64,000 nucleotides of DNA from Liolophura sinensis (GCF_032854445.1 NC_088295.1:41591385-41655384), one strand, 5' to 3'; shown: positions 38,903 through 52,035, counted from the stretch's first letter. The notes: generated by a model not told the origin, from the sequence alone. A program made the numbers and translations.

Positions 38903-39397
38903 CCACTAGTATGGTGTGCATGTCTCTGCGTCACACGGGCCTGTCTGTCCGCAGCTTGAGGTCAATGGTTTTAGCCGGGCAAACTGGTTTTCTCTTCCCA
39001 TAAATCTGGCCACCATCGTATTCCAATGTATATATATATACACCCTCTTCCTCCTAAATAAGCTTATTTACATATATACATACACTTCGGGGCACAGGTG
39101 CAAATATTAGTTGTGACTGAACACTCACATGCATAGCATGTAAACAGCGTTGGCTTCCAACCCCATAGGTAAATTTGAACAGTCTAAATTTTACAGTGTA
39201 AATCTCTGTGTGCTCACCCCTTGTCCCCTTCTCCACTCCTGACCCCTATACCATGTTCACACGTATAGCTCACCTGTAGCCCCACCTAACCTTCTGCTGT
39301 GAACCTTCCACAAAGACTGTGTTTATGTATATATTTATACACAATGTATGATTACTTCCTTGACAGCTGTCAGGCATGGTCTCCTGTCCCAAAGTTT
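38903..39397. other. Non-coding stretch
   Basis: Short TATATA and ACATATATACATA runs near 39,030-39,085. I see nothing else. Confidence 0.4.
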
Positions 39398-39722
39398 GTC
39401 AGCTAAGCTATTCTTTATACATGTCAGCTAAGCTATTCTTTATACATGTACTTTTTATATAGTTATGCCCCATTGTGTGACGATAGCAATTCTATTCTTT
39501 ATACAGGTTTGCCCCATGTTGTGACGCTAGCAGTGCTGTTCTTTATACATGTATGCCCAAGTGTGTGACGATAGCAGTGCTATTCTTTATACATGTATGC
39601 CCGATTGTGTGACAATAGCAGTGCTATACATTATAAATGCATGTCCCATTGTGTGCCGATAGCAATGCTATACTTTATAAATGCATGTCCCACTGTGTGG
39701 CGATCGCGATACTATTCCCAGT
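39398..39722 (+). repeat. 44-bp minisatellite
   Basis: About seven diverged units of the form CTATTCTTTATACATGTATG followed by CCCATTGTGTGACGATAGCAGTG. Units in the middle of the array are exactly 44 bases. The last two read ATAAATGCATGT in place of ATACATGTATG. Confidence 0.85.
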
Positions 39723-40100
39723 CGTTTACCGTCTGACAGTGATTAAAACACTCAACCCGTCTATTAATCTGTCTGTCAACCAGCCTGTGGTCACTTTATT
39801 TTTTGACTCTTGAAATCCAATCTGTCAGTTTCAGTAATTTCAGACATGTACATTCAGAAGGAAATTGAGTAATGCACTAGTTTAGCTAAAACTTTTATGT
39901 AAAGAGAAATTTTAAACATATTTATCGAAAAGGCCATATACATCTGTTTTATTGTCATTCATCAGTATCCACTACTTATCATTCTTTTCGCCTTTTGCTT
40001 CTGTCTCCTGTTCTTTTTAAAATTTTGTTCTTTTTCACTTTTTGTTCTTTTAAAACTTTTGCTCTATCACTCAATTAATTCACTTGAGGAAAACGTTGTT

Positions 40101-40115
40101 ATATCTATCTATCTA

Positions 40116-40176
<61 letters not shown>
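40101..40176. repeat. Compound microsatellite (ATCT)n(AT)n(GT)n
   Basis: Consecutive ATCT, AT and GT runs total about 75 bases. This is typical simple-sequence DNA. Confidence 0.97.
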
Positions 40177-40177
<1 letters not shown>

Positions 40178-40780
40178 ACGTGATAATTACATAGCTGAAC
40201 AGTAGGTAGATATGTTCAAAGACGCTTACATGTTAATAATCACCCGTGTAAATTGCTATATAGCTTTAATGCAGACATGTAAATAATCAGTTACGCAAGC
40301 AACACACATAACACGGCACGTGAACTTAAATTTAAACTTGTTCTGCAGTTGACAAGGATTTACTAGTGTTAGCAATGTACTGTAGCACAAGGAAGTAATA
40401 ATATACCTGTTCATCGCTGAAAACTAATGATATGAATTTTGAGAACCATAAATAAGATTAGGAGTAGAGTGTATTTCTGTGAACTAAGTTATTTTATCAA
40501 GCTATATAGGTATGACGACTTCAAGGCAGTAGCACACCTGTCTAACCGACGAGTAGCGACGATTTCTTGGTAAAGAATGTTAAAATGCGTGTTGCATGCT
40601 TATTTATGAGCTTAGGAACGTTGTCTATATACTAAAGGTTCTAAATACCAGAGGGCAAAGGTTCAGATCCGTTTTACTATTTTTATGACTGGAGAAATTG
40701 ACTTCATCTCGCTTTCATTAGGCTTTCTGTCCGTAGAAAACAGATGCACCTCACAGTTCTCCCAAGTTTAACCACGGAAG

Positions 40781-40848
40781 TGCCGTCGTATAAGTGAAAT
40801 ATTCTTGAGTGCGGTGTAAAACACCAATCAAATAAATAAATACATAAA
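40781..40848 (+). repeat. SINE 3' tail
   Basis: GCCGTCGTATAAGTGAAATA, TTCTTGAGTGCGGTGTAAAACACC and the AAAT tail are well preserved. The sequence to its left (from about 40,640) may be a worn body of a different SINE family. Confidence 0.75.
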
Positions 40849-41611
40849 TCATACAGTCATCGCGGGCTAAGTTGATTGTAACATATGTAGTTATATCGTC
40901 ATTACTATCAAAATTACTATTAAAAACATTTTCTGGGAGCTAAATACCTTTAAGGTAGTGATACTGTAATAATTAGGTCAGTACGTCTAAACCCACAAAT
41001 ATTTAGTGGGATGTTCGCGTAGGATGAACTGACCGAATCCTGTTCACCACATACAGGAAGCTTGTTACCCCGCATTAGGTCACACTGTTTCACCGATATT
41101 GTAGCCCACCTGACAAAAACTGCAGTAAAACACCGGCGTGAGTTACCTGCCCTGGTATGTGAGCAGCGCCCCCGCAGGTGCTGTTATTTAATCTGAACTA
41201 CACCCTTAACACAGCTATCTCTCAGCTTCGAACAGCTATGACATGAAAGGTAGGTTCTACTACGCTAGTTGTACCATGCCAGACGGATGTGACTTACAAA
41301 TATCTATTTTCTCGATAAATCCATTACAAGAAGACCACCTGGGTCACACGTATGATGAACCATTTGTAAACTTTACCTTTTAAAGTGTATTCAAAGTATA
41401 ACTGGACTTGTACTCTGCGGCCACGATGAGTAAAGATTACGCCACGTTTTATACTAAACATTCAAAAGTATGAATGTCCCAGATTATAATGTAATATCAC
41501 TTATAATTAAGGCAAGTTTTAACCCGTGAAAGCTGAAGGTGAAATCTGCTTTTGCTATACATGCATTCCTTAATTTAGGGTATTACGTGCATAAATCTAT
41601 TTAAAAGTTGT

Positions 41612-42352
41612 GATAGTCATTCAGTGGGCCTGTTGAACGATTGTGATTGTCATCGAGTGAACCTGTTGAACGATATTGATTGTGATTGAGTGAACCTGTT
41701 GAACGATATTGATTGTGATTGAGTGAACCTGTAGAGCGATATTGATTGTGATTGAGTGAACCTGTTATTGTGATTCAGTGAACCTGTTGAGCTAGTGTGA
41801 TTGTCATTGAGTGAACCTGTCGAACGATTGTGATTGTCGTTGAGTGAACCTGTCGAACGATATTGATTGTGACTGAGTGATCCTGTAGAACGATATTGAT
41901 TGTGATTGAGTGAACCTGTTGAACGATACTGATTGTGATTAAGTGCACCTGTTGAACGATTATGATTGGCACTAAATGAACCTGTCGAGCGATTGTGAAT
42001 GAGGCAACCTGTTATGTGATTGTCATTCAATGAACCTGTTGATCGATTGTGATTGTCATTCAATGAACCTGTCGAACGATTGTGATTGAGTGGACCTGTT
42101 GAGCTATTGTAATTGTGATTAAATGAACCTGTTGATCGATTGTGATTGTAATTGCGTTGACATGTTCAGCGATTGTGATTGAGTGAACCTGTTGAGCCAT
42201 TGTGATTGAAATTGAGTGGACCTGCTGAACGATTGTGATTGTCATTGTAAGACCTGTTGTTGTGATCATGCTTAAATGAACATGTTGAACAATTGGTATG
42301 GTGATTGAGTGAACCTGTTGAACGATTGTGATTGTCTTTGTATGAACCTCTT
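41612..42352 (-). repeat. 33-bp minisatellite, about 22 units
   Basis: The unit is a variant of GAGTGAACCTGTTGAACGAT followed by ATTGATTGTGATT. Several consecutive units are exactly 33 bases, others are shortened. A period divisible by three without stops opens two overlapping minus-strand frames, 41,650-42,063 and 41,775-41,972. The first reads as 11-residue repeats of NHNQYRSTGSL type. I regard these as repeat artefacts: no start context, splice sites or flanking domain are seen. Confidence 0.9.
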
Positions 42353-42587
42353 AAGCATGCGAAGTGGCATTCATGATAATACACTATATAGTGATCACAA
42401 AGGTATAATGTGACTCAGAAAACGAAGTTGCTGACGGATCGATATCGTACACTGCAACAACTGATCCGCATAATTGTCTCTTCCGCATGCCTCTTCATTA
42501 TCTAAAGATACTATTGTATCAACGGACAATTGGATATGTGAAGGTATGCTTGACATGACGCGCCGGTAATTCGGTTTACTATGTTAT

Positions 42588-42790
42588 TTATGGCACCTCG
42601 ATGACTCAGACGGATAAAGCGGTGGTTCGTTGCGACAATAAGGCCCTTGGACAATGAGGGCGCAAGTTCGAAACCATCTCGTGCTGTTTCCTCTGCCGCT
42701 TTAATTCAAGAGCTTGTGTACTTTGCGAATCTGTGTGGTTTACCCTGGTTTCTTAATCCCATAAGTAAATCTGATCCCGGTCTGGAGAAG
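42588..42790 (+). repeat. tRNA-headed SINE of another family
   Basis: GGCACCTCGATGACTCAGAC and GCAAGTTCGAAACC look like worn A and B boxes. The sequence following (GTGTGGTTTACCCTGGTTTC) differs from the common SINE. No tail or target duplication was found. Confidence 0.4.
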
Positions 42791-43200
42791 CTTTAGGATA
42801 CATCGTAACTATTGTAAAAGGCCGTGTGGCGTCAGAGTACAATCCATAGAATGTCAAGAAGTCTCCAACCAATGGGCGCTCGGATGATTGTATTATGTCG
42901 CGCATGGAGCTGTATAACTCTGTAGTTTGTATGCGTTGAAGGTAGGAAGTAAAATCAGAAAATGGACCTGTCACTTTGACGTCATACAGTGCCTATGTAA
43001 AGCAACGTCCTGATGGAGTATAATAATGTATTGACACATTGAAGCAATACATATATGAATAACTCGAACTGTATTTACTCTTCTCTCGTGAAAATACTGA
43101 AGTCTTAGCTCACCAGTGAACAAGAAAGTCTGAATGTCGCGTACATGTAAGTGCTTATCATGTTATCTTGTCGTGTTGAAGAGGGTAACAAACAAGCTGT

Positions 43201-43267
43201 GTTACATAAATTAGATTCATGTATATAGAACACAGTTACATAAATTAGATTCATGTGTATAGGACAC
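43201..43267 (+). repeat. 34-bp direct duplication
   Basis: GTTACATAAATTAGATTCATGT followed by .TATAG.ACAC. occurs at 43,201 and again at 43,235 with few mismatches. Confidence 0.85.
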
Positions 43268-43522
43268 ATTTAAACATCTCATTCTGGTTAATCTGGTACC
43301 AGTGCCAGATATAGGGTTCCATCCCAGCATTGGACAGGGAATTTATGGATTCTCCCGCTGCTATTGTTCCTGGAACCTTGGTAGACAACGTTCGGGTGGC
43401 CTTCTGCACGGTTTGTCGTTCCCTGAAGACAACTTGTCTGCCACCAATATGGTGTAGATATGAGTGCGTCAGATTTGGGGAAGTTTGCTGGAGTAATTTG
43501 CCAAAGGCGCAAAATTCTTGAG

Positions 43523-43766
43523 TATGGCGTTAATTTATGTATCTATTTGATTGGTGTTTTACGCCGTACTCAAGAATATTTCACTTATACGACAGCGGTC
43601 AGCATTATGGTGGGAGGAAACCGGCCATGGCCTGGGGGAAACCCATGACCATCCGAAGGTTGCTGACAAAACTTCCCACGTACGGCCGGAGAGGAACACA
43701 GCATGAACTGAACTTGAACTCACAGAGACCGCATTGGTGAGAGGCTCCTGGGTAATATGGCGTTAA
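43523..43766 (-). repeat. SINE with 11-bp target site duplication upstream of copy B
   Basis: Reverse complement copy between TATGGCGTTAA at 43,523-43,533 and at 43,756-43,766. Tail, CCAGCATTATGG-like block, CACGTACGGCCGGAGAGG and CGCATTGGTGAGAGGCTCC are present. The first bases of the tRNA-like head are missing. It lies about 130 bases before copy B's first coding exon. Confidence 0.85.
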
Positions 43767-43967
43767 ACATCTGTCATATAACATAGGTCCCGCGTTGACG
43801 AATACAAACAACATGTAGGCCTACTATTTAGCGCTAGCAAGTAGCAATCTGTTTTGTGACAAATTGATTAATCATGCCTGTTTTCGTTACAGACGAGGGG
43901 ATGGAGCAGTAGCGAAACCCACAACTACAGGAACGTGGAATAATTCTTGAAGCAGACAACTTTCATT

Positions 43968-46796
43968 ATGACTTCATACAATACGTCTTTAGCTGAAAAC
44001 AGCAGCTGTTTATATGGACTTATCTTGCCGGTTCTCAACGACGATGAATGGAATCCTGTCGTGCGGACCATCTTATATCTGGCCGGTATGCTCTGGTGTT
44101 TTCTCGGAGTGGCCATCGTAGCCGACGTGTTCATGTGTTCCATAGAGCGCATCACCAGTAAGACGAGGAAGGTCTTGATCGCGGACGAGAATTCCGAGAC
44201 AGGATACCAAGAGGTGGAGGTTCGGGTTTGGAACGACACCGTTGCCAACCTCAGTTTGTTGGCTATGGGAACAAGCGCTCCGGAGATCCTTCTGTCCGTC
44301 ATCGAGATACTGGGCAACAAGTTTAAAGCTGGAGAGCTTGGGCCGTCAACCATCGTGGGATCGGCAGCTTTCAACTTGCTCTGCATCACTGCCATTTGCA
44401 TCGTAGCTATCCCGGCTGGAGAGGTCCGTCGTATCAAAAGCTTCAAGGTGTACATTGTAACGGCTATATCTTGTATCTGGGCCTACGTCTGGCTGATCAT
44501 CGTGCTGCTGGTGAGCTCCCCTAACGAAGTGGAGCTATGGGAAGCCATCATCACCTTGCTCTTCTTCCCAACACTTATTGTCATCGCCTACTTGGCTGAC
44601 AGAAACTGCTGCATAGGCAAACAGAAAAGTCACGAGGTTAACAACGTGGAAATTGGTCTCAGTAAGTTTTGTTGATTTACTATGATATATGAATCGTACA
44701 TATCTTACAGCTGGCATCGTGTAGTAGGAAATAAATTAACGAAATATGGAATCTGCTATGTGTGCGTTGAAGATAAAACCACCTGGACGGACATTGATAC
44801 TTTGTATACATTATATTTGTCTTACCATGAGATAGCATATGAATACGATATGGCAGCATCTCTTAATGGATGATTTCCAAGCTATATCAATGCACCAAGA
44901 TAATACTATAATCTGTTCCTGCGTTAGAAATGGGATATCAAAGTATAGATGGGAGTGCTCAAGGTTAATGAACTGAAGGCATTGTGTGGCGAGGCTTTGG
45001 CGGTGCATTTGTCGTTGGACTAAAAAAGCGTTGAACTAAAAAACACAACATCGAAAGTAGAGACCACCCTTAAGACATTCTAAAAAAAAAAACGTAATTT
45101 TAAATGTAAACTACAAAATCGTTTTCCTCTTCCCCCAGATACAAAAGCTGCCATGGATGAGGAAGAACAGACTGAAGGTATAGACAGAAAGGATGTCGGC
45201 AGATCCAGCATCATTTCCATTGCTCAGGTACGTTGTCTACGATAGTCAGCCACTTGTTATTCTCTCGTGGATCTGTTAACCTCGTTTAAGTTCACAGTTT
45301 GACAAATGAGCATGTTTTTAACCAAGCTAAACCATTTTGAATAGCACCGAAGTGATAACTTTCTGCTTAAATATATTTATTTTTGGATGACTATGTACGA
45401 GAACTTATTGTTTATGGACAATAAAATTATCAAGTTTTAATGCTATTCTCAATGAAATACATAATATTCCATGTGAGGAAAACCCTTTGTAAACAAGCGG
45501 TGGTCACATTAATGTAAGATACAGCAACACATGCATACGTCCATTTTGACGTGCCGATTTAACTATAGCTTGTTTGTGACGCTCAACACGTGGTCATTCT
45601 GCTCTTCATATACTAACCTTGTTATAATCTCTGCTTTAGGACCTAGGAAAACATAAGGAACTTTCTGACAAGAAAGCCGCCAAACTTGCAGCCTACAAAC
45701 TATCAGAAGATAAGGGACATGACCGAGGATGGCATCGGATCGCCGCCACCAGGTCTATTACCGGTGGAAAAAGACTCCTACCTATGGCTGTCAATGCCTT
45801 CCGACAGGTAACCGAACAGTAATCCTTAATAATATCCAACCGTCCGATCCAGGGTGCCTAAGGGGACAAATGAATATAGGCAAGTCCACCAGCCAGTTCA
45901 TGGATTTAAGTTATTTGCAAGATGGAATTACTCCACTTTTCTGTCTTTCATATAGCTACAAGACTCCAAGCCATAATCATTCATTTTATTGCCTTTCTGG
46001 CCGGCACAATTGAAAACTGATGACTGTTTCTCTCCCATATGTTAACACCTTTATTTACAATTGATACGTTTTTGACGTATTCCTTAGTTAACTAGGGTTT
46101 GTAGTTTGGTCTTGCGGTTGTGGACTTGGAAGGCCTCTTCGTGGTTTATGGGTAGTGAACGAAAATCACACATGACTCTTAGGTTTAAGTTAAATACTAT
46201 TTTGATTAATCTCTAAAAAAATCCATTGCCATGTTTCAAAACAGAGTTTGTAGTTGGAAGGTCTGTTTTATTCACTTATTCTTGAAACGTTCGCTTTATG
46301 TTCTCTTTCTAGCTTCACTCTGAGGTTCAGATGACAGAAGAAGAAAAGAACTCTCCCATGGCTAAATTGATCCGTCTGGATTTGGGCGAAGGAGGAACAA
46401 AACCGGTTGTGGAATTTACGGCCGCTTCATGTGCTGTCCTGGAAAGTGACAAGAAGGTCCGCGTTGGTATCAAGCGTTATGGGAAGATGAATGTACCCGT
46501 CACTGTGACGTAAGTTGTGGTTCTGCTCATCACTTGCTGTAATAAGCGAAAGCGCACAACATTGTAAACAATCGGTAATTGTAATATGGAAATAATAAAT
46601 CTGAGATTTCCAGGATGCAAAGTGGACAATGTATCACTGTGATAATAATGAAATAGTAAAGGCAGCGCTCCACACTATATTACTTTTTCAGACCAGCTCC
46701 TCATTCTCAAGATGTTATTAACTCGATAAATATCGTTGCATAAGAATTGAAAGTTCGTGTAAACAGTTCAAATACCCTACCTTCCTCATTTATATT

Positions 46797-46827
<31 letters not shown>

Positions 46828-49800
46828 TTTCTAAACCACCCATTCTAAGGTGTATTGATATATAACTGTATGTCAAAACGTAACTTATTTAGGAATGTAC
46901 ATCTGAACTTTTGTTTCCAGAGTGGAGACTATTGATGGTACCGCCTTGGCTAACGAGGACTACAAACCTGTGAAACAAAACTTGACGTTTGTGGAGAACG
47001 AGAAACTCAAGGAACTCTATGTCGAGATTATCGATGATTACGAGTGGGAACCCGATGAGTTCTTCTTTGTCAAGTTGTCGTTGCCCAAAGATTCCGAAGC
47101 TGTTGTGGGAAACATCTCCATCAACCAGGTCACAATTATTGACGATGATGGTAAGAGTTGATTGTTTTTCGTGTTTGAAGTAATCGTGCAGAAATATTGG
47201 CATTGTGTCTGGCTGGACAGCGTGTGGTTTAAAATTTACTGAGACAGTTGAAGAAACTCTGAAAATCAAGTTGCCCTTGGTGCCTAACTTAAACGTCATT
47301 TATCACTCATAATGAAACTTGCGCACAAAATAAGCTTAAAAGACTACGAATTGTGTACTTGTGAATATGTAGTCTACTTCGTTTTAAAATAATGCACTTA
47401 TTTAACATTTTCTTGAAAGGTTGGTAGGATAATTTACTGGTTTACTAGACTACCAAGTTTTATACCCATAGATATTATGGTTAGTGTGGGCTTCGTTTTA
47501 GCGTGCTAGCATAGAACAATGACTCACTACTAAATGCGGTCGTCGTGGGTCCAGTTCATTCTGGATTCCTCTCCAGTCCTGCGATGGAAGGTCTGTCAGC
47601 AGCCGGGTCATGGTTTAGAAAGCGTAAGATTAGACGTGATGCATTGTGTGTACATGTGAACAATTCCGGAGTACGTTCTTTGTACGTTATTTTACTCATC
47701 ACTTTCCTGTCATACGGAAGCTATTTGCCTTATGATATGTGTAACCGTCCTCATCTTCAGAGCCCGGCAAACTGGAATTCGGCTCTCCATCTTATGTGGT
47801 TAAGGAAAGTGAGAGGAAAGCTCTTATTCCCGTCAGACGATTTAATGGCGCAGATGGTCACGTGTCGATTAAGTGGCGTTCCAAAAGCATGTCCGCCGTT
47901 GATGGAAAACATTTCAAAGGTGGAGACGGACTTCTGGAATTTGCACATGGCGAAACTATCAAAATGATTGAAATTCCCATCATTACTACACAGGTAACTC
48001 TTATTCCACTCACTATATGTTTACGTAGAAAGGACTTAAGCTAAGTAATTTCATATGAATGCACCAGATGAAAAGCCATCTATCAATGTAACATCTAAAT
48101 CATATACCTTTAAAAGTTCGAAGTTATGTGCCTTTCTCCCTGGACGCAAAAAAATCTTACTTTCGCACTAGATGCCTCGGTAAATTAAACATCAATAGAA
48201 TATTCTTAGCCAATATAACTTTTCAAGAAACAAAAAAACCGATTTCCTTGCGATTTATATTGTGACGGACATACAACTCAATTTTCATCAGGATACTTAT
48301 GTTTCACTTTGTACTCCAATTTCAGGAACCGGAAAGAGACGACAGTTTTCAGCTGGAATTATCAGACACAACCGGGGGCGCTGAAATCGGCCGACTGGCT
48401 CGTACCATTGTTACAATTGTGAACGATGATGGTATGTAATGATGGGATTTTTATTTACTTGAATGAAATGTACAGTAAAAATACTTTAGGCGCCTGTCTA
48501 TAACGCTCAAAGCAACAAAACCCCCTACAGTCTTATGCAACCTATTTCTTAACTGATGGCCTTCAGTTACTGATTTTACTGAGTTACGTGATTACTGTAT
48601 GTTTCAAGAGACATTTTATTAGTGAAGTGTGCAACGTGTTTCAGAGTTTGATGGTTTGGTGAGCAGAATTGTGAACATGACAGTAGCCAGCCTGGACGTC
48701 CTCAGGTTGGATACGGGCAGCTGGGCGGACCAGTTCCATGATGCCATGAACGTGAACGGCGGAGAGGTCGATGAAGCCACTGCATTCGACTATATCATGC
48801 ACTTCATGACGTTCTGGTGGAAGGTGAATTTAGCTCTCAACACAATTTCAGTGTTTGTGAAATATGACATGCTACAGATGCAATATCGATATTAGATATT
48901 ATGGAAATAGACGTATTAAATTTGAAGCTTATAGCTCGCCAACAGACGCTTGCCAAGCGTCTTTTGCCTAAGCTCAGCAGGCCAGCTTTCTTGATTTTAT
49001 ATCATAGAGTTATTATTTTAACCGTCATTATTTTATTTTTACCCGCAGGTGTTCTTTGCTTTTATCCCTCCTACGTCAATTGGTGGTGGCTGGCTAACGT
49101 TCATTATTTCGTTGTCTGTCATTGGCCTCTTGACGGCCATCATTGGGGACCTTGCTACCGTATTTGGCTGCCTAATTGGTCTAAAACCAAGTGTGACAGC
49201 CATTACGTTCGTGGCCTTGGGAACCAGTATGCCTGACACATTCGCCAGTAAGACAGCGGCGACAATGGAGAAAACAGCCGACAGTTCTGTTGGTAACGTG
49301 ACCGGAAGTAACTCCGTCAACGTCTTCCTAGGACTCGGTCTTCCGTGGGTAATCGCTGCAATCTACTGGACCGCAAAAGTAAGTTTTATCTTATGTGAAA
49401 ATCCGTGGACCGTTTATTATGAAGCGAACAACCATCGTCATTGACTTTGGATGAAGAATAACAGAACGATGAATCTATAAGCTAGCGCCACCGGTGTTTT
49501 GACATTGGTCTAGTCTACTGCAATAGGGGAGCGTTTTAGATACGCAGATGAAACTGGTTTTCGTCAGGAACATGTTAAGTTCACAAAAAGTTCAGCACCT
49601 CAGTTTCCCTCATCGTTCGTCTGTTTCAAATAATTTGTTGTTTAGCTCAAATTTTATAGTAAGTGTAATCAATAATATTTGTTTCTGTCAGGTCACATGG
49701 TTGACAATAGGACGCCTTCTACCTTCAGCAATAAAAAAATTCGAATGTCCCCTATTGGTTATTCTCTACCACAAATATCTGATATCACCCGCTATTACCT

Positions 49801-50139
49801 ATTCCCTACCCACTTTCCTGCCCTACAATGAATAGTCTCTGCTGTAAGATATGATCATTCATTCTAATCTTCTGCTTTATTTGTTTATTTACATTATAGG
49901 GCGAGCCATTCGAGGTTAAGGCTGGAAGTCTTGGTTTCAGCGTCGTGTTGTATACTGTTGCCGCAGTCCTCGCCATTGTCTTGCTTTTCCTGCGTCGAAA
50001 GTTGGCTCTGTTTGGCAATGCCGAGTTGGGCGGGCCTTTCGGTCCAAAGGTTGTCTCAGCAATAGTGGTGTTTTTTCTGTGGATTATGTACGTAGTGCTC
50101 GCATCGCTCCAGGCCCATGATCACATCCAAGGCTTCTAG
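43968..50139 (+). CDS. NCX: Sodium/calcium exchanger, NCX/SLC8 family, copy B
   Basis: Plasma-membrane Na+/Ca2+ antiporter. Coding exons: 43968-44661, 45139-45227, 45640-45807, 46313-46509, 46921-47150, 47761-47993, 48326-48431, 48645-48823, 49049-49378, 49900-50139. They join into 821 codons plus stop. Exon phases (1,0,0,2,1,0,1,0,0) are identical to copy A. Alpha-1 carries GTSAPE (Glu 106) and GPSTIVGSAAFN. Alpha-2 carries GTSMPDTFAS (Asp 695) and TGSNSVN. CBD1 (exons 4-5) keeps the Ca2+-site acidic clusters: IIDDYEWEPDE and a closing IIDDDE, where the last residue spans the exon 5/6 junction. CBD2 (exons 6-7) lacks the usual acidic DDEE-type loop. The protein ends HIQGF, close to the family's usual ending. 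The first in-frame ATG at 43,968 follows a 4-codon upstream frame at 43,902 in the 5' UTR. Introns are much shorter than in copy A (213-610 bases). Confidence 0.94.
46793..46830. repeat. (ATT)n microsatellite in intron 4 of copy B
   Basis: About a dozen ATT units with one interruption, roughly 90 bases upstream of the exon 5 acceptor. Confidence 0.95.
47486..47620 (+). repeat. SINE fragment in intron 5 of copy B
   Basis: GGCTTCGTTTTAGCGTGCTAGC, ATGACTCACTACTAAATGCGGTCG and GGAAGGTCTGTCAGCAGCC form a diverged head and body. The tail is missing. Confidence 0.7.
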
Positions 50140-50200
50140 CAGCTTTCTGTTAATTTGGATACCTAAAATAAAACTTTGTAAATCAATTTTGAGTAACATT
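50140..50200 (+). terminator. Candidate poly(A) signal of copy B
   Basis: AATAAA at 50,167-50,172, only 28 bases after the TAG stop. Using it would give a very short 3' UTR. Further AATAAA motifs occur near 50,975 and 51,190, so longer 3' ends are possible. Confidence 0.4.
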
Positions 50201-51821
50201 TTCTTCCAAGGAAAAGTTTATTTAGGAAAAATAAGTCATAATGGTTGATTTTAAGAAGTTTCGGAAAGGACGGTTGAGCCTCCATTTACCATGCTGTGAA
50301 ACTGAACAGAAAAATGTGGTTGATCGTTTGTTCAAGGAGTTTCTTCTAACGTCTGACGATGGGTAGTTATTGAAAACGTTGAGAACCGAAAAGAAGGAGA
50401 AGAAAGGCTGTTTGACATAAGAGGATCTCGCTTGATTAGTTACGTATTAATAACACGCCTATCCACCCTCCATTTTACGAATGGCAAGTTGTAAGATAAA
50501 ATAATCTGGACAAAAATGGGATTAAGTGATAACTAAAATAAGCATGTTTATCTGTATTTTGTCTTAAAAGTGTTTCAAGGTCTCAGGCATGTATGAAATT
50601 ATTCAACTGAACTGCTACAATTGGTTATGCAGCATTGCTTTGATGTGTGCGTTTATTTAAATGGTAAATTGATATAGCAAAGGTAATATGTCAAGGCTAA
50701 GACTAAGCATGTGATCACGATCACTGTTTCAGGTGTCATGTGGTGTTGCACGTTACAGGGCACCTGCAATTTATCTGACCTCAGATACAATGTCAGACTT
50801 TGTATTCCACCTGTTTTTTACTGTTGCTTCGTTTGTCACAGACCTGTGACCAGCACAGTGATTTAGGGCTATTTTTCCGGTTTGTACCTATTCATCCTCT
50901 TATACCATTCTTATATTGTTGCAACATAACTCATATCAACTGTACATAACTAATTTCTACAAAAGTACTTTTGAAATAAATGTGAAATTGGATTAGGTTT
51001 GCCCAGGGCAAATACAATTTTATTTTTTACCATTTTGTGACATGCATGTAGTTTTTATGTTTACTATGCTTAAAATTTTATCTTTTCTATGATGTTGATG
51101 ATGTCTGAATATTGCCATTGGCGTTTAATATGCGTAAAGCACCAAATATAAGTAGACTAAGTTTTATCCTTGATATTGTAGTTAGATTTTAATAAATATT
51201 TCAATATTTCCTTTACCTCTGGGTAGAATAATACTCATGCCAATATAAAACTGTAGGCTGCTTTAGTGACCAAACCACGGCATCATTTATTAGATCTGTA
51301 CCGAGTAAGTGATGACACATTCACCTTGTTTGAAGTGTGAAACTTTTAACGATGAATTACGTTACTGATCTTCAAATTTGCGACGGGTGCATAGCGGAAT
51401 AGCATACACTGAAGGCCGATACTCTAAACCAATTTTGGATATTCTAAATAGATTTTTGTTACAAATTCAGTATGTCTAAAATATATTAAGTGAGCTTGTA
51501 CCATTTTGCATTCAATTAACTTATTTTTTGTAACTATTATAATAAAACAAATAACCATTTTATAAAAATTGCGTTGTGTTTTTGATTCGGCAAGCAAAAC
51601 TGCAGGCTTACATGCACATTTACCATGATGGATATAATCCATCGTGTACAGCATATCCTGGGTCCTTGGTGATTAAAAGCGTCTCCAGGTCTCTCCTGTG
51701 AAAGTTTGCGCAGTCTAATGCTCGTTAGACAGAATACTTACCACCAGTATAGTATACTGTATACATTTCTATACGTGACTCGTGGGAATGTTTGTCAGCA
51801 ATTTTTCTAAAGTGGCATAAA

Positions 51822-51900
51822 GCTGACCTCCATCGTATAAGTGAAAAGTCTTAAGTACGGCGTTAAAGGGCAATTAAATATATAATAAAATAAATAAAGT
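51822..51900 (+). repeat. SINE 3' tail
   Basis: CTCCATCGTATAAGTGAAAAG, TAAGTACGGCGTTAAAGGGC and an AT-rich end. No head is present. Confidence 0.65.
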
Positions 51901-52035
51901 CAATAAATATTATCGTACTGATTTCCTTGAGCTCACCGATTAATGATAGCTAAACAGTAGTCAGAAGCGGACGAAGGCCAGTTCAATTCCCCCAACAGAT
52001 TGTCTCAACATCTCATCTTCGTTTTCTTGGACCGG

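Noticed and set aside
41650-42063. Repeat protein of 137 codons on the minus strand
   Set aside because: Explained by a stop-free 33-bp minisatellite; a second frame of the same repeat is also open.
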